Position numbers and translations under genes: made by a program. Shown here piece after piece: positions 36,447-44,135 of a DNA stretch of 51,262 bases. Every line of letters starts with the position of its first letter. Position 1 is the first letter of the stretch. The notes under the pieces were generated by a model. That model was given only the letters and a program-made list of their open reading frames with translations. It had not been told where the DNA came from and made no database searches. Source of the DNA: a virus. The DNA lies in IMG/VR virus record IMGVR_UViG_3300042868_008286, positions 1 through 51,262 of that record; one strand, 5' to 3'.

Positions 36447-36481
36447 TATTTATTATGTAACTCATGACGCCTGATTAAATA
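36447..36481. promoter_or_regulatory. Divergent late promoters
   Basis: Minus strand AATAAATA (36454-36447), 4 nt before GTG 36442. Plus strand ATTAAATA (36474-36481), 4 nt before ATG 36486. Together they organise the two halves of the island. Confidence 0.6.
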
Positions 36482-36485
36482 ACAT

Positions 36486-37106
36486 ATGAACAATATTATA
36501 TTGCTACCGATTGATCTGCCTAAGCTGGAATTAAACAGAGACAAGACATTAGAATACTTTGATGCTAGAAAAGAAAGACATCAAGATTGGAATTGGGTTA
36601 ACTTTAAAAAAACAAATCAGCCAATTGATCCGGAACTATTGAAACTTTTTCCAGATCTGGATGAAAAACTACGAGCAATTCCGTTGTTAGATTATGATAA
36701 CGGTGGACATTTTGATTTTAGAGAGCAATTTGTCAATAATAAACCGCACCAAGATCCCATTGCCAAGTCCCTAGCGCCCTCCAATCTAGGACCTACTGCT
36801 TACAAAAATCTAGTAATGCGTGACATGTTAGAGACATTTTATGTATTACCAAACTCTACAAATCCCGATATTGTTCAGTATGATGCAAGATCTAGAGAAA
36901 AATTAAATCCAGTATTTCCTATACTTCCCGATACCACTGATTGGTTTATTCTAAATAATCATCTAGGATATCACGGATCGTTTTTAGCCCCAAAAGAGTA
37001 TAGAAAAATCACAATGTTTATTGCAGGCAAACTAGATTCTACAAAACATCTAGAACTTCTAAATAGAAGCATCGAAAAATATAAAGATTACATCATTTAT
37101 AATTAA
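36486..37106 (+). CDS. 2OG-Fe(II)-oxygenase-like protein, 206 aa
   Basis: Belongs to a family repeated in this window: N-terminus NIILLPIDLPKLEL and C-terminus LLNRSIEKYKDYIIYN. A possible facial triad is NKPHQDPIA (H-x-D) and GYHGSF. The jelly-roll 2OG-oxygenase assignment rests on this pattern and on similarity with better matches nearby; the reaction is unknown. First gene of a plus-strand unit of three. Confidence 0.6.
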   Translation: MNNIILLPIDLPKLELNRDKTLEYFDARKERHQDWNWVNFKKTNQPIDPELLKLFPDLDEKLRAIPLLDYDNGGHFDFREQFVNNKPHQDPIAKSLAPSNLGPTAYKNLVMRDMLETFYVLPNSTNPDIVQYDARSREKLNPVFPILPDTTDWFILNNHLGYHGSFLAPKEYRKITMFIAGKLDSTKHLELLNRSIEKYKDYIIYN

Positions 37107-37119
37107 GTATCAAGGTAAA

Positions 37120-37722
37120 ATGAGAGTTTCAACATATAACAATTTGTCCGCTATTGAAAAAACAAACTTTTATTTTTTTCTTGAGTCGACACACTTAGAA
37201 TTAAAATCTGCTAATATTAATATGTGGCACAAGGATTGGAAAAATGAAAAACATACATTGCCTTTTATCTTAAATAAAACAGATAGATTTAATGATAACA
37301 GTGGTGCATACCATATAGTATTTGACGGAGAAACTATAGTTGCTTGCGGGGGTGTATATATTAGTAATTTTTCTCAAGATGTTGCATTTGTGGGTGTAAG
37401 GACATGGGTTAATAAAATTTATCGTCATCAAAGCATTCTTAGGGAATATCTATTTCCTATACAAAAAATCTGGTGCCAAGAAAAAAACATAAAAATTATA
37501 GCATTAACATTTAATGATTATAACAAAAATCTTATACAGGTCTTCCAAAAACGACGATTAGGTGAGACTAAAGAAAGGATTACTACTCGACAACCCCGTC
37601 ATCTTTTTTACAACAATTTAATTGAAGTAGAATTCCCTGTAATGATACAATATACTAAGCAATGGGTAATATATGAAAAATTGGATTCTACGTTTAATTT
37701 TGATTGGAGCACTGTGAAATGA
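37120..37722 (+). CDS. GNAT-like acetyltransferase, 200 aa
   Basis: The segment GAYHIVFDGETIVACGGVYI followed by VGVRTWVNKIYRHQSILREYLFP resembles GNAT beta-strands and acetyl-CoA helix. The substrate is unknown. The stop overlaps the next ATG (ATGA). Flanked on both sides by oxygenase-like genes. Confidence 0.65.
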   Translation: MRVSTYNNLSAIEKTNFYFFLESTHLELKSANINMWHKDWKNEKHTLPFILNKTDRFNDNSGAYHIVFDGETIVACGGVYISNFSQDVAFVGVRTWVNKIYRHQSILREYLFPIQKIWCQEKNIKIIALTFNDYNKNLIQVFQKRRLGETKERITTRQPRHLFYNNLIEVEFPVMIQYTKQWVIYEKLDSTFNFDWSTVK

Positions 37723-38324
37723 TTCCTGTATCAATACCATTAATTTTTCCTAAGGTTGTACCCAATGACTGGGAAATATGGAATAAAGTATGGGAGAAAA
37801 ATAAAAAATTTGTTCCGAAGTCATTGCAGACAAAAAACTTAGCACAAGCCTATTGGGTGGGATTTGATATCTATGTTAAACCAGGTATAGACTCAAATGA
37901 TATTATGCCGTACACATGTAAGAATGTAAACTGTCCTGAACTATTTCCATCATTGTTTGATCACTTAGATAAACTTCCTATTGAAGTACATGTAGTTCGG
38001 ATGTTGCAAAGTTTCACTAAGGTCTACGCTCATCAAGACTTTGCCTCAATTTCAGGATACAATTCAATAAGAAGTTTATTAACTGATAACAATCCAAAAC
38101 AAACTTGGTGGTATGAAGATAGTAATACGAACAAGCACTATCTAAAATTACCGGAAGATACTAACACTTGGTGGTATGATGATGCAAAAGTAAAACACGG
38201 CACTGATTTTAATCCTCGATATAACAAACAACTAATTATGTATCAAGGACCTATAAAAGAATCTTTAAAATCTGTGTTAACAGATAGTATACAAAAATAT
38301 TCAGATTACGTCATCTATGTTTAA
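37719..38324 (+). CDS. 2OG-Fe(II)-oxygenase-like protein, 201 aa
   Basis: Start MIPVSIPLIFPKV is chosen at the ATGA overlap with the GNAT gene. Possible metal ligands are VYAHQDFASISGYNSIR (H-x-D) and VKHGTDFN. The C-terminus VLTDSIQKYSDYVIYV matches the family signature seen in the neighbours, and a remnant of a paralogue of this gene survives at 39264-39317. Confidence 0.62.
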   Translation: MIPVSIPLIFPKVVPNDWEIWNKVWEKNKKFVPKSLQTKNLAQAYWVGFDIYVKPGIDSNDIMPYTCKNVNCPELFPSLFDHLDKLPIEVHVVRMLQSFTKVYAHQDFASISGYNSIRSLLTDNNPKQTWWYEDSNTNKHYLKLPEDTNTWWYDDAKVKHGTDFNPRYNKQLIMYQGPIKESLKSVLTDSIQKYSDYVIYV

Positions 38325-38361
38325 TAAAAATATAGGTAGCAATATTCTCTAAACAGCTTCT

Positions 38362-38898
38362 TTATCTACTTATTATATAAGGTGAAAGTTTTTCTAATAT
38401 ATTAGTTTTCACAAGTGATCGTATACTTAAACACCAACGTCCGCTGTCAGTGCTGTAATTATGAACTGAATGTGGTATGTCTGTTCTTACCAGGCATAAT
38501 CCTTTAATTTCAGTTTCTTCTATAATCTCAACTTGATCTGAAGTATAGAAAAAATAAGGAGTATTAGCAGTAGTCAATACCCTTTTAGGTGTACTTCCTT
38601 TTTTAATTGAGTACCATTTCATAATAGAATTAGAACTCCCCCATGCATAATTAATAGCCCAACCGCCTGCATGATTATCTATATGAATATACGTTAAACC
38701 AGCAGGAGGACCGTAAAATAAATTAATAAAGAGTGGGATATCTAGCGTAGATAAGAAATCAATAATCTCGGGTGATAGTATATCCTCTTTATTGAGAATC
38801 TTATGAGTTAACCAACCTGTACCTGAAACGTAATTTTCTTGTTTAAAATTTTCAACAATGATGTTCTTGTTAAAATCAATTAGGTAGTAGTTGTCCAT
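38362..38898 (-). CDS. 2OG-Fe(II)-oxygenase-like protein, 178 aa
   Basis: A jelly-roll metal site is suggested by LTYIHIDNHAGGWAINYAWG (H-x-D) and DIPHSVHNYSTDSGRWCLSIR, where the late Arg would bind 2-oxoglutarate. Start MDNYYLID at 38898 is chosen because a perfect TATAAATA lies 8 nt upstream; the longer frame begins upstream of that promoter. Substrate unknown. Confidence 0.72.
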   Translation of the reverse strand: MDNYYLIDFNKNIIVENFKQENYVSGTGWLTHKILNKEDILSPEIIDFLSTLDIPLFINLFYGPPAGLTYIHIDNHAGGWAINYAWGSSNSIMKWYSIKKGSTPKRVLTTANTPYFFYTSDQVEIIEETEIKGLCLVRTDIPHSVHNYSTDSGRWCLSIRSLVKTNILEKLSPYIISR

Positions 38899-38906
38899 TA
38901 TAAAAA

Positions 38907-38914
38907 TATTTATA
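38907..38914 (-). promoter_or_regulatory. Perfect T4 late promoter TATAAATA
   Basis: Exact match to the T4 late consensus, 8 nt before ATG 38898. Confidence 0.65.
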
Positions 38915-38927
38915 TAAAGCACCGGGT

Positions 38928-38955
38928 AGTATAGGATCTTGATCCTATACTTTTA
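38928..38955 (+). terminator. Palindrome with plus-strand T-run
   Basis: AGTATAGGAT pairs perfectly with ATCCTATACT around a 4-nt loop, followed by TTTAT on the plus strand. It could stop plus-strand transcription approaching the divergent minus gene. The stem is A+T-rich, so activity is uncertain. Confidence 0.45.
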
Positions 38956-38999
38956 TCTAATAATTGATCAAAAAATAGTATAGCATCCTAATGTTAGTG

Positions 39000-39263
39000 C
39001 TATTCTAAACCTTTAATGAGTGGATGAAACTCGCCGCCTATCAACATGTCTAATGGATGTTTCTTTCCAAAAAAATCATTAGTAACCCATGCATCTTCTT
39101 CTTCGATGTAATCGAACCAAGGACTAAATCCTAGAACAACGTGTATACGTTGAAAGTTTTTTTCTTTACAGGAAATACTCGATGAGGTAGGTTTGTGTCC
39201 CAGCTATAGACATTTCCATATTCTAAAAATTCAGGTTCTGAATTTTCCATTTGAAACAAACAA
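39000..39263 (-). pseudogene. Frameshifted, 5'-truncated 2OG-oxygenase-like gene
   Basis: The minus strand encodes a family C-terminal half: EFLEYGNVYSWDTNLPHRVF, then after a frame change FQRIHVVLGFSPWFDYIEEE and a stop at 39002-39000. The frame breaks in a run of seven A (39163-39157). The His of LPHRVF and Arg of QRIHVV are typical metal and 2-oxoglutarate ligands. No N-terminal half is present; the frame runs into the plus-strand remnant at 39264. It is decayed rather than functional. Confidence 0.75.
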
Positions 39264-39317
39264 TCTGTATTAGAGGATAGTAAACAAAAATATTCAGATT
39301 ACGTCATTTACGTTTAA
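39264..39317 (+). pseudogene. 3'-end remnant of a paralogue of the 37719-38324 gene
   Basis: Eighteen codons encode SVLEDSKQKYSDYVIYV and a stop, nearly identical to the last codons of the gene at 37719-38324 (SVLTDSIQKYSDYVIYV). The rest of the gene is absent; the remnant is fused back to back with the truncated minus-strand pseudogene, marking a deletion junction near 39264. Confidence 0.8.
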
Positions 39318-39363
39318 CAAGAAAAAAGGTAATCTTATATAATAATTATTTATTGGTAGATAA

Positions 39364-40071
39364 TTAAATTTCTGGACTCCAATAAATTGCTGAATCTTTA
39401 TAATGTTCGGCAGAAGATACAATTAAGTTTTGAAGATGTTGAGGAATTTCAGACGTGGTTTTGCCAGTGCTTACTATTACAGCAAGTCTTTTTGAACTGG
39501 GTATATTTTTATTCACAGCATGGATTGCTCTCACGTTATTGATATAAAATACTTGTTGCGGATTTGGAATATTAGCCGCATATTGTACATCTTGAATAAA
39601 TTCCCAAGGTCCAAGAGGATCAATTGCTGATAGTAATTCTGAATGTGAATTGTGTGGAAGTTTTGTTGGTTTAATCAACAGAGAGTTTTCTAACTCTGTG
39701 TTTTCTAAATACATACGTAGTCCCCATTTATCAGGATCACGGTGCCAAAATCCTAATCCACGATGATTGTCTTTTACTGGTAGTAAAACAACAGAGTCGA
39801 TTTCTGAAGTTGCTAAGTTGTATGCATCTCCAAAAAAAGAAGCTAATTGTGGAAATTCTTTATCAAAATTAAAACGCCATACTCTATCGTATTTTGCATA
39901 TATGATAGTCCACGGATATATATCACCTGTTATATGTTTACTTGAATCTGGTCGAGATTGAATTGTTTGAGTAACATAAAATTTATGTACCCACGATAAC
40001 AACTTTGTATAATCATAAGTTGGAAAATCTAGCGACACTAACGGTGTATATAAAATATCAATTGGCCTCAT
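39364..40071 (-). CDS. 2OG-Fe(II)-oxygenase-like protein, 235 aa
   Basis: Possible facial triad: GLGFWHRDPDKWGLRMYLEN (H-x-D) and VRAIHAVNK, followed by KRLAVIVS. The C-terminus LIVSSAEHYKDSAIYW fits the family signature. The resemblance is to phage aspartyl/asparaginyl-hydroxylase-like proteins, but the target is unknown. Confidence 0.7.
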   Translation of the reverse strand: MRPIDILYTPLVSLDFPTYDYTKLLSWVHKFYVTQTIQSRPDSSKHITGDIYPWTIIYAKYDRVWRFNFDKEFPQLASFFGDAYNLATSEIDSVVLLPVKDNHRGLGFWHRDPDKWGLRMYLENTELENSLLIKPTKLPHNSHSELLSAIDPLGPWEFIQDVQYAANIPNPQQVFYINNVRAIHAVNKNIPSSKRLAVIVSTGKTTSEIPQHLQNLIVSSAEHYKDSAIYWSPEI

Positions 40072-40076
40072 GACTA

Positions 40077-40084
40077 TATTTAAC
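40077..40084 (-). promoter_or_regulatory. Late-type motif GTTAAATA
   Basis: Ends 5 nt before ATG 40071. The region to 40142 holds no gene. Confidence 0.5.
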
Positions 40085-40142
40085 AGTTATATATTATATA
40101 AAAATCTATATAGTGTGTTGAAAAACATGCTCAGGAAACCAA

Positions 40143-40730
40143 TTACATTGTGGGTCCGTTGCCACTCTTAAATCCAACGGTACCACCTTCTGCTTCAATA
40201 CGTTTGATAACATCTTCAAACAAGATAGGAGCGAAATCCGGAGTTTGTTCTACACATACACAATGATAGCGAGTATCAATTACAGGAATTCCATACTTAC
40301 CTGCAGGTTCCATCATTACACGATTGGCGTGTAAGTGACCGTGAATGTTAGTACCAAAGCGGCCTAATGACTCTGGGTGCAACGGAATATGACTTAAAAT
40401 AAGTCCGTTCATCACGTGGTAGGCACGTAATTCTCTAAAGTGTTCGCGATAGTCCTCGTCTCTAAAGATATCGTGGTTACCGCGTATTAACACTTTGTCA
40501 CCGTTTAACCGATGTAAGATTTTCAAGGCCTTGCGGTTAATAACAACATCACCTAAATGGTAGACTTTGTCAGTGGGTTTTACACGTTCGTTCCAAGCCT
40601 TGACCATAGCTTCGTCCATTTCTTCGGGACTATCCCATGGACGTAATTTTGTAACACCATCGTTACGGGTAAAGCGGCATACACCTGTGTGTCCAAAGTG
40701 CGTGTCGCTTACTAAGAATACACTAGGCAT
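40143..40730 (-). CDS. Calcineurin-like metallophosphoesterase, 195 aa
   Basis: All motifs of the fold are present: SDTHFGH, VYHLGDVVI, RGNHD, SHIPLHP and HGHLH, giving a two-metal site. The small phage versions hydrolyse phosphodiesters such as cyclic nucleotides or act on nucleic-acid ends; the substrate is not evident. A strong AGGAGG site precedes ATG 40730. It is the last gene of the operon starting at 42685. Confidence 0.9.
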   Translation of the reverse strand: MPSVFLVSDTHFGHTGVCRFTRNDGVTKLRPWDSPEEMDEAMVKAWNERVKPTDKVYHLGDVVINRKALKILHRLNGDKVLIRGNHDIFRDEDYREHFRELRAYHVMNGLILSHIPLHPESLGRFGTNIHGHLHANRVMMEPAGKYGIPVIDTRYHCVCVEQTPDFAPILFEDVIKRIEAEGGTVGFKSGNGPTM

Positions 40731-40745
40731 ATTCGCCTCCTTTCT

Positions 40746-40919
40746 TTAATAAGTTTCTTTTACAATATCAAACTCTTCTTTAGGCCACTTGGCTTTAAAT
40801 TCTTCCGACTTAACGTAATCGTTGTATGCCTTAGCATCAAAGAATACTTTTTGGAATACTGTTGTAAATCCACCTTTTGGGTTTATAGTCAAATAAACCG
40901 ATTTTGCCTTACCTGCCAT
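40746..40919 (-). CDS. Small hypothetical protein, 57 aa
   Basis: ATG 40919 with AAAGG upstream; product begins MAGKAKSVYLTINPKGG and ends EEFDIVKETY. Both ends fit tightly between neighbours (10 nt and 15 nt), supporting a real gene. Function unknown. Confidence 0.75.
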   Translation of the reverse strand: MAGKAKSVYLTINPKGGFTTVFQKVFFDAKAYNDYVKSEEFKAKWPKEEFDIVKETY

Positions 40920-40929
40920 TTTTTGCCTT

Positions 40930-41247
40930 TCAAGCTGTTAACCAATTGTCACTGTCTCTATATTCTATAGATTCGTTGCCGTCGTACTCTGTTACTTTAA
41001 ACTGGGCTCCTACAGGAACCCACTCTACCTGTAATGAGTCCATACCTCCGGCATATATTTCTGGATACTTTAACTCTACATATACCTTGAGTTCATCCCA
41101 GCGTTCTGTTTCCACATATTTTACTATAGTTGGATCAAAAACAATTTCTGGATATTCTGTGTTCCACGTATACCATCCTGCTCCAAATCCGGGAGAATAC
41201 ACTACACCTACTTTTCCGTTTTCTTGCAATTTATTCATGTTTAACAT
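40930..41247 (-). CDS. Conserved phage hypothetical protein, 105 aa
   Basis: Characteristic segments are GVVYSPGFGAGWYTWN and LKVYVELKYPEIYAGG. I recall similar proteins in other phages and know no function. ATG overlaps the preceding stop by 7 nt; a second Met at residue 4 is an alternative start. Confidence 0.75.
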   Translation of the reverse strand: MLNMNKLQENGKVGVVYSPGFGAGWYTWNTEYPEIVFDPTIVKYVETERWDELKVYVELKYPEIYAGGMDSLQVEWVPVGAQFKVTEYDGNESIEYRDSDNWLTA

Positions 41248-41447
41248 TCTAAATCAATGTGACGACCTTTGTCTAAATCTAAACGAAGATTTCTGCTCAC
41301 TCGTTCTGCTATGATTTGATCAAGTCTGCGTTCTTCGATTTTTTTGGCGTAATCTTGCTCTCGTTGTTTTTCCAAACGAGTCTGATCTAAACGATACTGT
41401 TCTAGATTATACTTGATAACGCTTTGTTCTGCTCTTGAAATACTCAT
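41241..41447 (-). CDS. Small coiled-coil protein, 68 aa
   Basis: Highly charged helix (EQYRLDQTRLEKQREQDYAK) with heptad-like spacing; no other motif. Overlaps the phosphatase stop by 4 nt, so it is translationally coupled. Confidence 0.65.
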   Translation of the reverse strand: MSISRAEQSVIKYNLEQYRLDQTRLEKQREQDYAKKIEERRLDQIIAERVSRNLRLDLDKGRHIDLEC

Positions 41448-41911
41448 AGTTCATTCCTAAAAGTACGCCAATCATCTAAGTTTGGCTTTTCGTCTGGATC
41501 ATATGTCCATCCTAACGCTTTCATCATGCGGTGCTTGACTAACAAATTTGGAGCACGGAATCTCTCAGTGTCATCAAACCCCATTGCTACACCAACCTCA
41601 CAGACCGCACCCGATCGGCAAATGCCAGCATAGCAATGAACAACCACATTCATGCGATTTTCTAGTGCGTGTTGCAGTAGTCGAACAAGCTCTGCGGCCT
41701 GCTCATGACTACAACGCATGGCTTCATCTAGAGCAAAGTCCTTTTCTTCAATGTCCAAAAACTCAAAGTCATGACGCTCTTTGAATTCATGCTTGGCTTC
41801 TGGACGCCAGCTTGCGGGATCAGTAATGCTGATCAACATACTATTCTCCCCGGCCGCATGATGGAATCCTGTTGGGATGTCAGCGGCTGCTACATTTTCA
41901 ATCCACGGCAT
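41444..41911 (-). CDS. Dual-specificity/tyrosine-phosphatase-like protein, 155 aa
   Basis: The P-loop VVHCYAGICRSGAV (HCxxGxxRSG, about residues 90-103) contains the catalytic Cys and Arg; a candidate general-acid Asp lies upstream. The family removes phosphate from Tyr/Ser/Thr residues or from RNA 5' ends. The phage target is unknown. It lies in the same operon as IF-1 and a metallophosphoesterase. Confidence 0.88.
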   Translation of the reverse strand: MPWIENVAAADIPTGFHHAAGENSMLISITDPASWRPEAKHEFKERHDFEFLDIEEKDFALDEAMRCSHEQAAELVRLLQHALENRMNVVVHCYAGICRSGAVCEVGVAMGFDDTERFRAPNLLVKHRMMKALGWTYDPDEKPNLDDWRTFRNEL

Positions 41912-41923
41912 ATCTGCCTCCTA

Positions 41924-42184
41924 TCAAAATTCAGATCTAATAATCAATCGTTCTGCAATTTCTCTTGCAAACTGAGCTGCTTGTTTGTTAATGTCTTCCT
42001 TGCAGCCACGCACACGATGAATCATCATCCATGTCTCAGCCTGTTTTTCCATCATGCTAGCAAAATCAGACCATGTAAAGTTTGGACCACGATACTTTGA
42101 ATTACAGAACATTGCAAATTGTCCTGCTACATTTGCGTAGCATATATTGGCAACTTCCAAGATCTTTTTATCACTAATGCTCAT
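41924..42184 (-). CDS. Hypothetical protein, 86 aa
   Basis: Helical, Cys/Met rich (VANICYANVAGQFAMFCN), ending in a basic helix. No recognised family. Lies between IF-1 and the phosphatase gene with short gaps. Confidence 0.65.
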   Translation of the reverse strand: MSISDKKILEVANICYANVAGQFAMFCNSKYRGPNFTWSDFASMMEKQAETWMMIHRVRGCKEDINKQAAQFAREIAERLIIRSEF

Positions 42185-42227
42185 TTTTTTGTACCCGTTC
42201 TTTCTCTATACGGCATAATGCCTTTTG

Positions 42228-42446
42228 TTACAATCTATAAGAAACACGACCTTTTGACAGATCGTAAGGGCTAACTTCTATCTTGACACGATCACCAAGA
42301 ATGATACGAATCTTGTGTTGCTTGAGTTTACCGCTGGTATAACACAGCATCAAGTTGGGCATGTTTTCAATTTTTACTTTATACATACTGCCCGGCAGAA
42401 CTTCTTCTACAACACCTGTTAATTCGATTATATCTTCTTTAGCCAT
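42228..42446 (-). CDS. infA: Translation initiation factor IF-1
   Basis: The 72-aa product has exactly the bacterial IF-1 length and OB-fold pattern: AKEDIIELTGVVEEVLPG, YTSGKLKQHKIRIILGDRVK and SPYDLSKGRVSYR. About half the residues match E. coli IF-1 as I recall it. IF-1 sits in the ribosomal A site during initiation and assists IF-2 and IF-3. It is the second gene behind a perfect sigma70 promoter, so probably expressed early. A phage copy could bias host ribosomes towards viral messages. Confidence 0.93.
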   Translation of the reverse strand: MAKEDIIELTGVVEEVLPGSMYKVKIENMPNLMLCYTSGKLKQHKIRIILGDRVKIEVSPYDLSKGRVSYRL

Positions 42447-42453
42447 CTAGTTT

Positions 42454-42678
42454 TTATCTTTCCTTTTTAACACGGCCGATACGGCTCGATTTATTCCAAT
42501 CGTATTTAACGCCATCTGGGCACTTTCCGTCTTTGATGCTGTCTACACCAAACACCCCTACGATTTCAAATTCGCCACCTTGAATGGTAACAAACACATT
42601 TAATTCTTTGGCAAATGTCAAGGCCAAATCCAAATTGGCAAACTCTGTTGAGCTTTGTTTTTCTATTACTTTGTACAT
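42454..42678 (-). CDS. Small hypothetical protein, 74 aa
   Basis: ATG 42678 lies 6 nt after TATAAT, so the message would be leaderless; the longer frame overlaps a tRNA and is rejected. Product begins MYKVIEKQSSTEFAN and contains KCPDGVKYDWNKSSRIGR, a common phage-type sequence of unknown role. Confidence 0.75.
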   Translation of the reverse strand: MYKVIEKQSSTEFANLDLALTFAKELNVFVTIQGGEFEIVGVFGVDSIKDGKCPDGVKYDWNKSSRIGRVKKER

Positions 42679-42684
42679 ACGACT

Positions 42685-42713
42685 ATTATACTGTCTTTCC
42701 TTTAAGTTGTCAA
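42685..42713 (-). promoter_or_regulatory. Perfect sigma70 promoter of the IF-1 operon
   Basis: TTGACA (42713-42708), 17 bp, TATAAT (42690-42685). The -35 begins 2 nt after the encoded CCA of tRNA-Thr. The downstream ATG is at the expected transcription start. Confidence 0.87.
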
Positions 42714-42717
42714 GTGG

Positions 42718-42788
42718 TGCTCTAGCCAAGAATTGAACTTGAAATTCAGTCTTACCAAGACTGTGTAATACCATTTTACTACAAGAGC
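42718..42788 (-). tRNA. tRNA-Thr(GGT)
   Basis: Acceptor GCTCTTG/CTAGAGC (one T-T mismatch), anticodon loop TTGGTAA on stem CAGTC/GACTG, T-loop TTCAATT, encoded CCA at 42717-42715. One base separates it from the CCA of tRNA-Arg. Confidence 0.9.
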
Positions 42789-42792
42789 GTGG

Positions 42793-42864
42793 TCCGGCCT
42801 ACAGGAATCGAACCCATATTCACGGTGTAGAAGACCGCTGTATTATCCATTATACTAAGGCCGG
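42793..42864 (-). tRNA. tRNA-Arg(TCT)
   Basis: Acceptor CCGGCCT/AGGCCGG, D-stem GTAT/ATAC, loop CTTCTAC (anticodon TCT, reading AGA), T-loop TTCGATT, CCA encoded (42792-42790). Confidence 0.9.
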
Positions 42865-42870
42865 ATAAAG

Positions 42871-42909
42871 AAAAACCCTGCCCTAAGTACTATGTCTTAG
42901 AGGGCAGGG
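42871..42909 (-). terminator. Int. Rho-independent terminator
   Basis: On the minus strand CCCTGCCC-TC-TAAG pairs with CTTAGGGCAGGG (2-nt bulge, 8-nt loop) and is followed by TTTTT (42875-42871). It ends the unit containing the gene at 42968-43402. A TATAAT (42945-42940) without a good -35 lies just upstream, so a short terminated RNA is possible. Confidence 0.85.
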
Positions 42910-42967
42910 CCGTGTTGTTGATGACAGACTATTTGGCTCATTATACTCCGCCTGTCAGGGAGAGTTG

Positions 42968-43402
42968 TTATTTTACATCGTACTCGTAGTTTACGGTGTC
43001 TAAATTTTCTCTAAAAACTCCGGCGCCATTTTTGGTATGAAACTTCTTGGCCATATCGGTCTTTGGACTCAGAGTGACAAAGCGTTCTATGCTGGGAAAT
43101 TGCTTTTGTATTTCTGCTACAGTTGCTCTCAGCAATTCTACACCAGCCCCCGGGGCGTAACTCCAAATGGTGTAGAAAATTGCTGCGGTTGGCACTTCCG
43201 TATCTTTGATCAAATCATCGACATCTTCCGGTATGAAATCGTGTAAACTCACACATACCATAGCTCGAGGAATGTCATCAACTAGAGCACTCACAAACTT
43301 GTTCTTTCCTACCCTAAACTCCTTAGGCAACTCAGGGCGAACAGGATCATCCTTTATGTAATCTAGGAGTGGGTCAGTGAGATTGGTGATAAAGGATAAC
43401 AT
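42968..43402 (-). CDS. GNAT-like protein, 144 aa
   Basis: The pattern NKFVSALVDDIPRAMVCVSLHDF, then AAIFYTIWSYAPGAGVELLR and FVTLSPKTDMAKKFHTKNGA suggests the GNAT fold. The acetyl-CoA loop (APGAGVELL) is atypical. Substrate unknown. A GTCTTTT/AAAAGAC hairpin lies just upstream in the 60-nt gap. Confidence 0.6.
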   Translation of the reverse strand: MLSFITNLTDPLLDYIKDDPVRPELPKEFRVGKNKFVSALVDDIPRAMVCVSLHDFIPEDVDDLIKDTEVPTAAIFYTIWSYAPGAGVELLRATVAEIQKQFPSIERFVTLSPKTDMAKKFHTKNGAGVFRENLDTVNYEYDVK

Positions 43403-43464
43403 TTTTTTCTTTCAGTTTATATGCGTACTTATGTCTTTTAGACAAAAAGACTGTTACAGTTTTA

Positions 43465-44043
43465 TTACGGTAGATATTCTACGTCCACTGCTAGGATAAA
43501 TCTATAATCATTGCTTTGGACCACGCCCGGTCGATGCCATTGATTACTGGGATACAACAACCAACTGTAATCAGTAGGGCGAACAAAGAACTTTCCTTCG
43601 CCTTGGGGTCCATTTGGCGCCATTTCAGTTCCGCAATAATCACGGTCTTTTACATCCTCGGGAATATGCAGATAAAATATACCACTCAGCATCTTGGCAT
43701 TTGGATTTGTAGGATGCCAATGATCGTGCCATAGCTTTTCACGATCTTCTACACCTTCTAGATTGGTCATAAATGCCCAGGCCATCATGTTATTGACTTT
43801 TACTTCTCGCCCAAGATACATAAACACACTGAACAAGAAACTCATACGGTACTTTAACCATACAGCTTCGGGTCTTGCAAATATGTTTTCTTGGGTTTGA
43901 TACTTTGGACTATTTTTAAAATAGTTCCCATCGGCGACAATATTCTTTATAATGCCTATGGCAGTTGTATTATCTTCTTTACCGATCGTAGAACTAAAGT
44001 CAAATTTTCTAAAGGTATCGTTTCTGTCAATAACTGTGTGCAT
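43465..44043 (-). CDS. 2OG-Fe(II)-oxygenase-like protein, 192 aa
   Basis: Ligand candidates are LWHDHWHPTNPNAKMLSGIFYL and SNQWHRPGVVQSNDYRFILAVD; the late Arg would bind 2-oxoglutarate. The layout of His motifs around a beta-rich core fits the phage oxygenase family. ATG 44043 is 7 nt after the tRNA-Gly 3' end, so tRNA processing would leave a near-leaderless message. Confidence 0.78.
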   Translation of the reverse strand: MHTVIDRNDTFRKFDFSSTIGKEDNTTAIGIIKNIVADGNYFKNSPKYQTQENIFARPEAVWLKYRMSFLFSVFMYLGREVKVNNMMAWAFMTNLEGVEDREKLWHDHWHPTNPNAKMLSGIFYLHIPEDVKDRDYCGTEMAPNGPQGEGKFFVRPTDYSWLLYPSNQWHRPGVVQSNDYRFILAVDVEYLP

Positions 44044-44050
44044 AATTTGG

Positions 44051-44121
44051 AGCGGGGTAACAGAATCGAACTGTCCGCATCAGATTGGAAATCTGAGGTA
44101 TTACCACTATACGAACCCCGC
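44051..44121 (-). tRNA. tRNA-Gly(TCC)
   Basis: Acceptor GCGGGGT/ACCCCGC, anticodon arm TCAGA-TTTCCAA-TCTGA, T-loop TTCGATT, discriminator T; CCA is not fully encoded (TCC follows). Confidence 0.9.
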
Positions 44122-44135
44122 ATTGTTATTTCTAT

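Noticed and set aside
39157-39163. Programmed -1 frameshift at the A7 run
   Set aside because: The downstream frame could be reached by slippage, but the gene also lacks its 5' half and is fused to another remnant, so decay is simpler.
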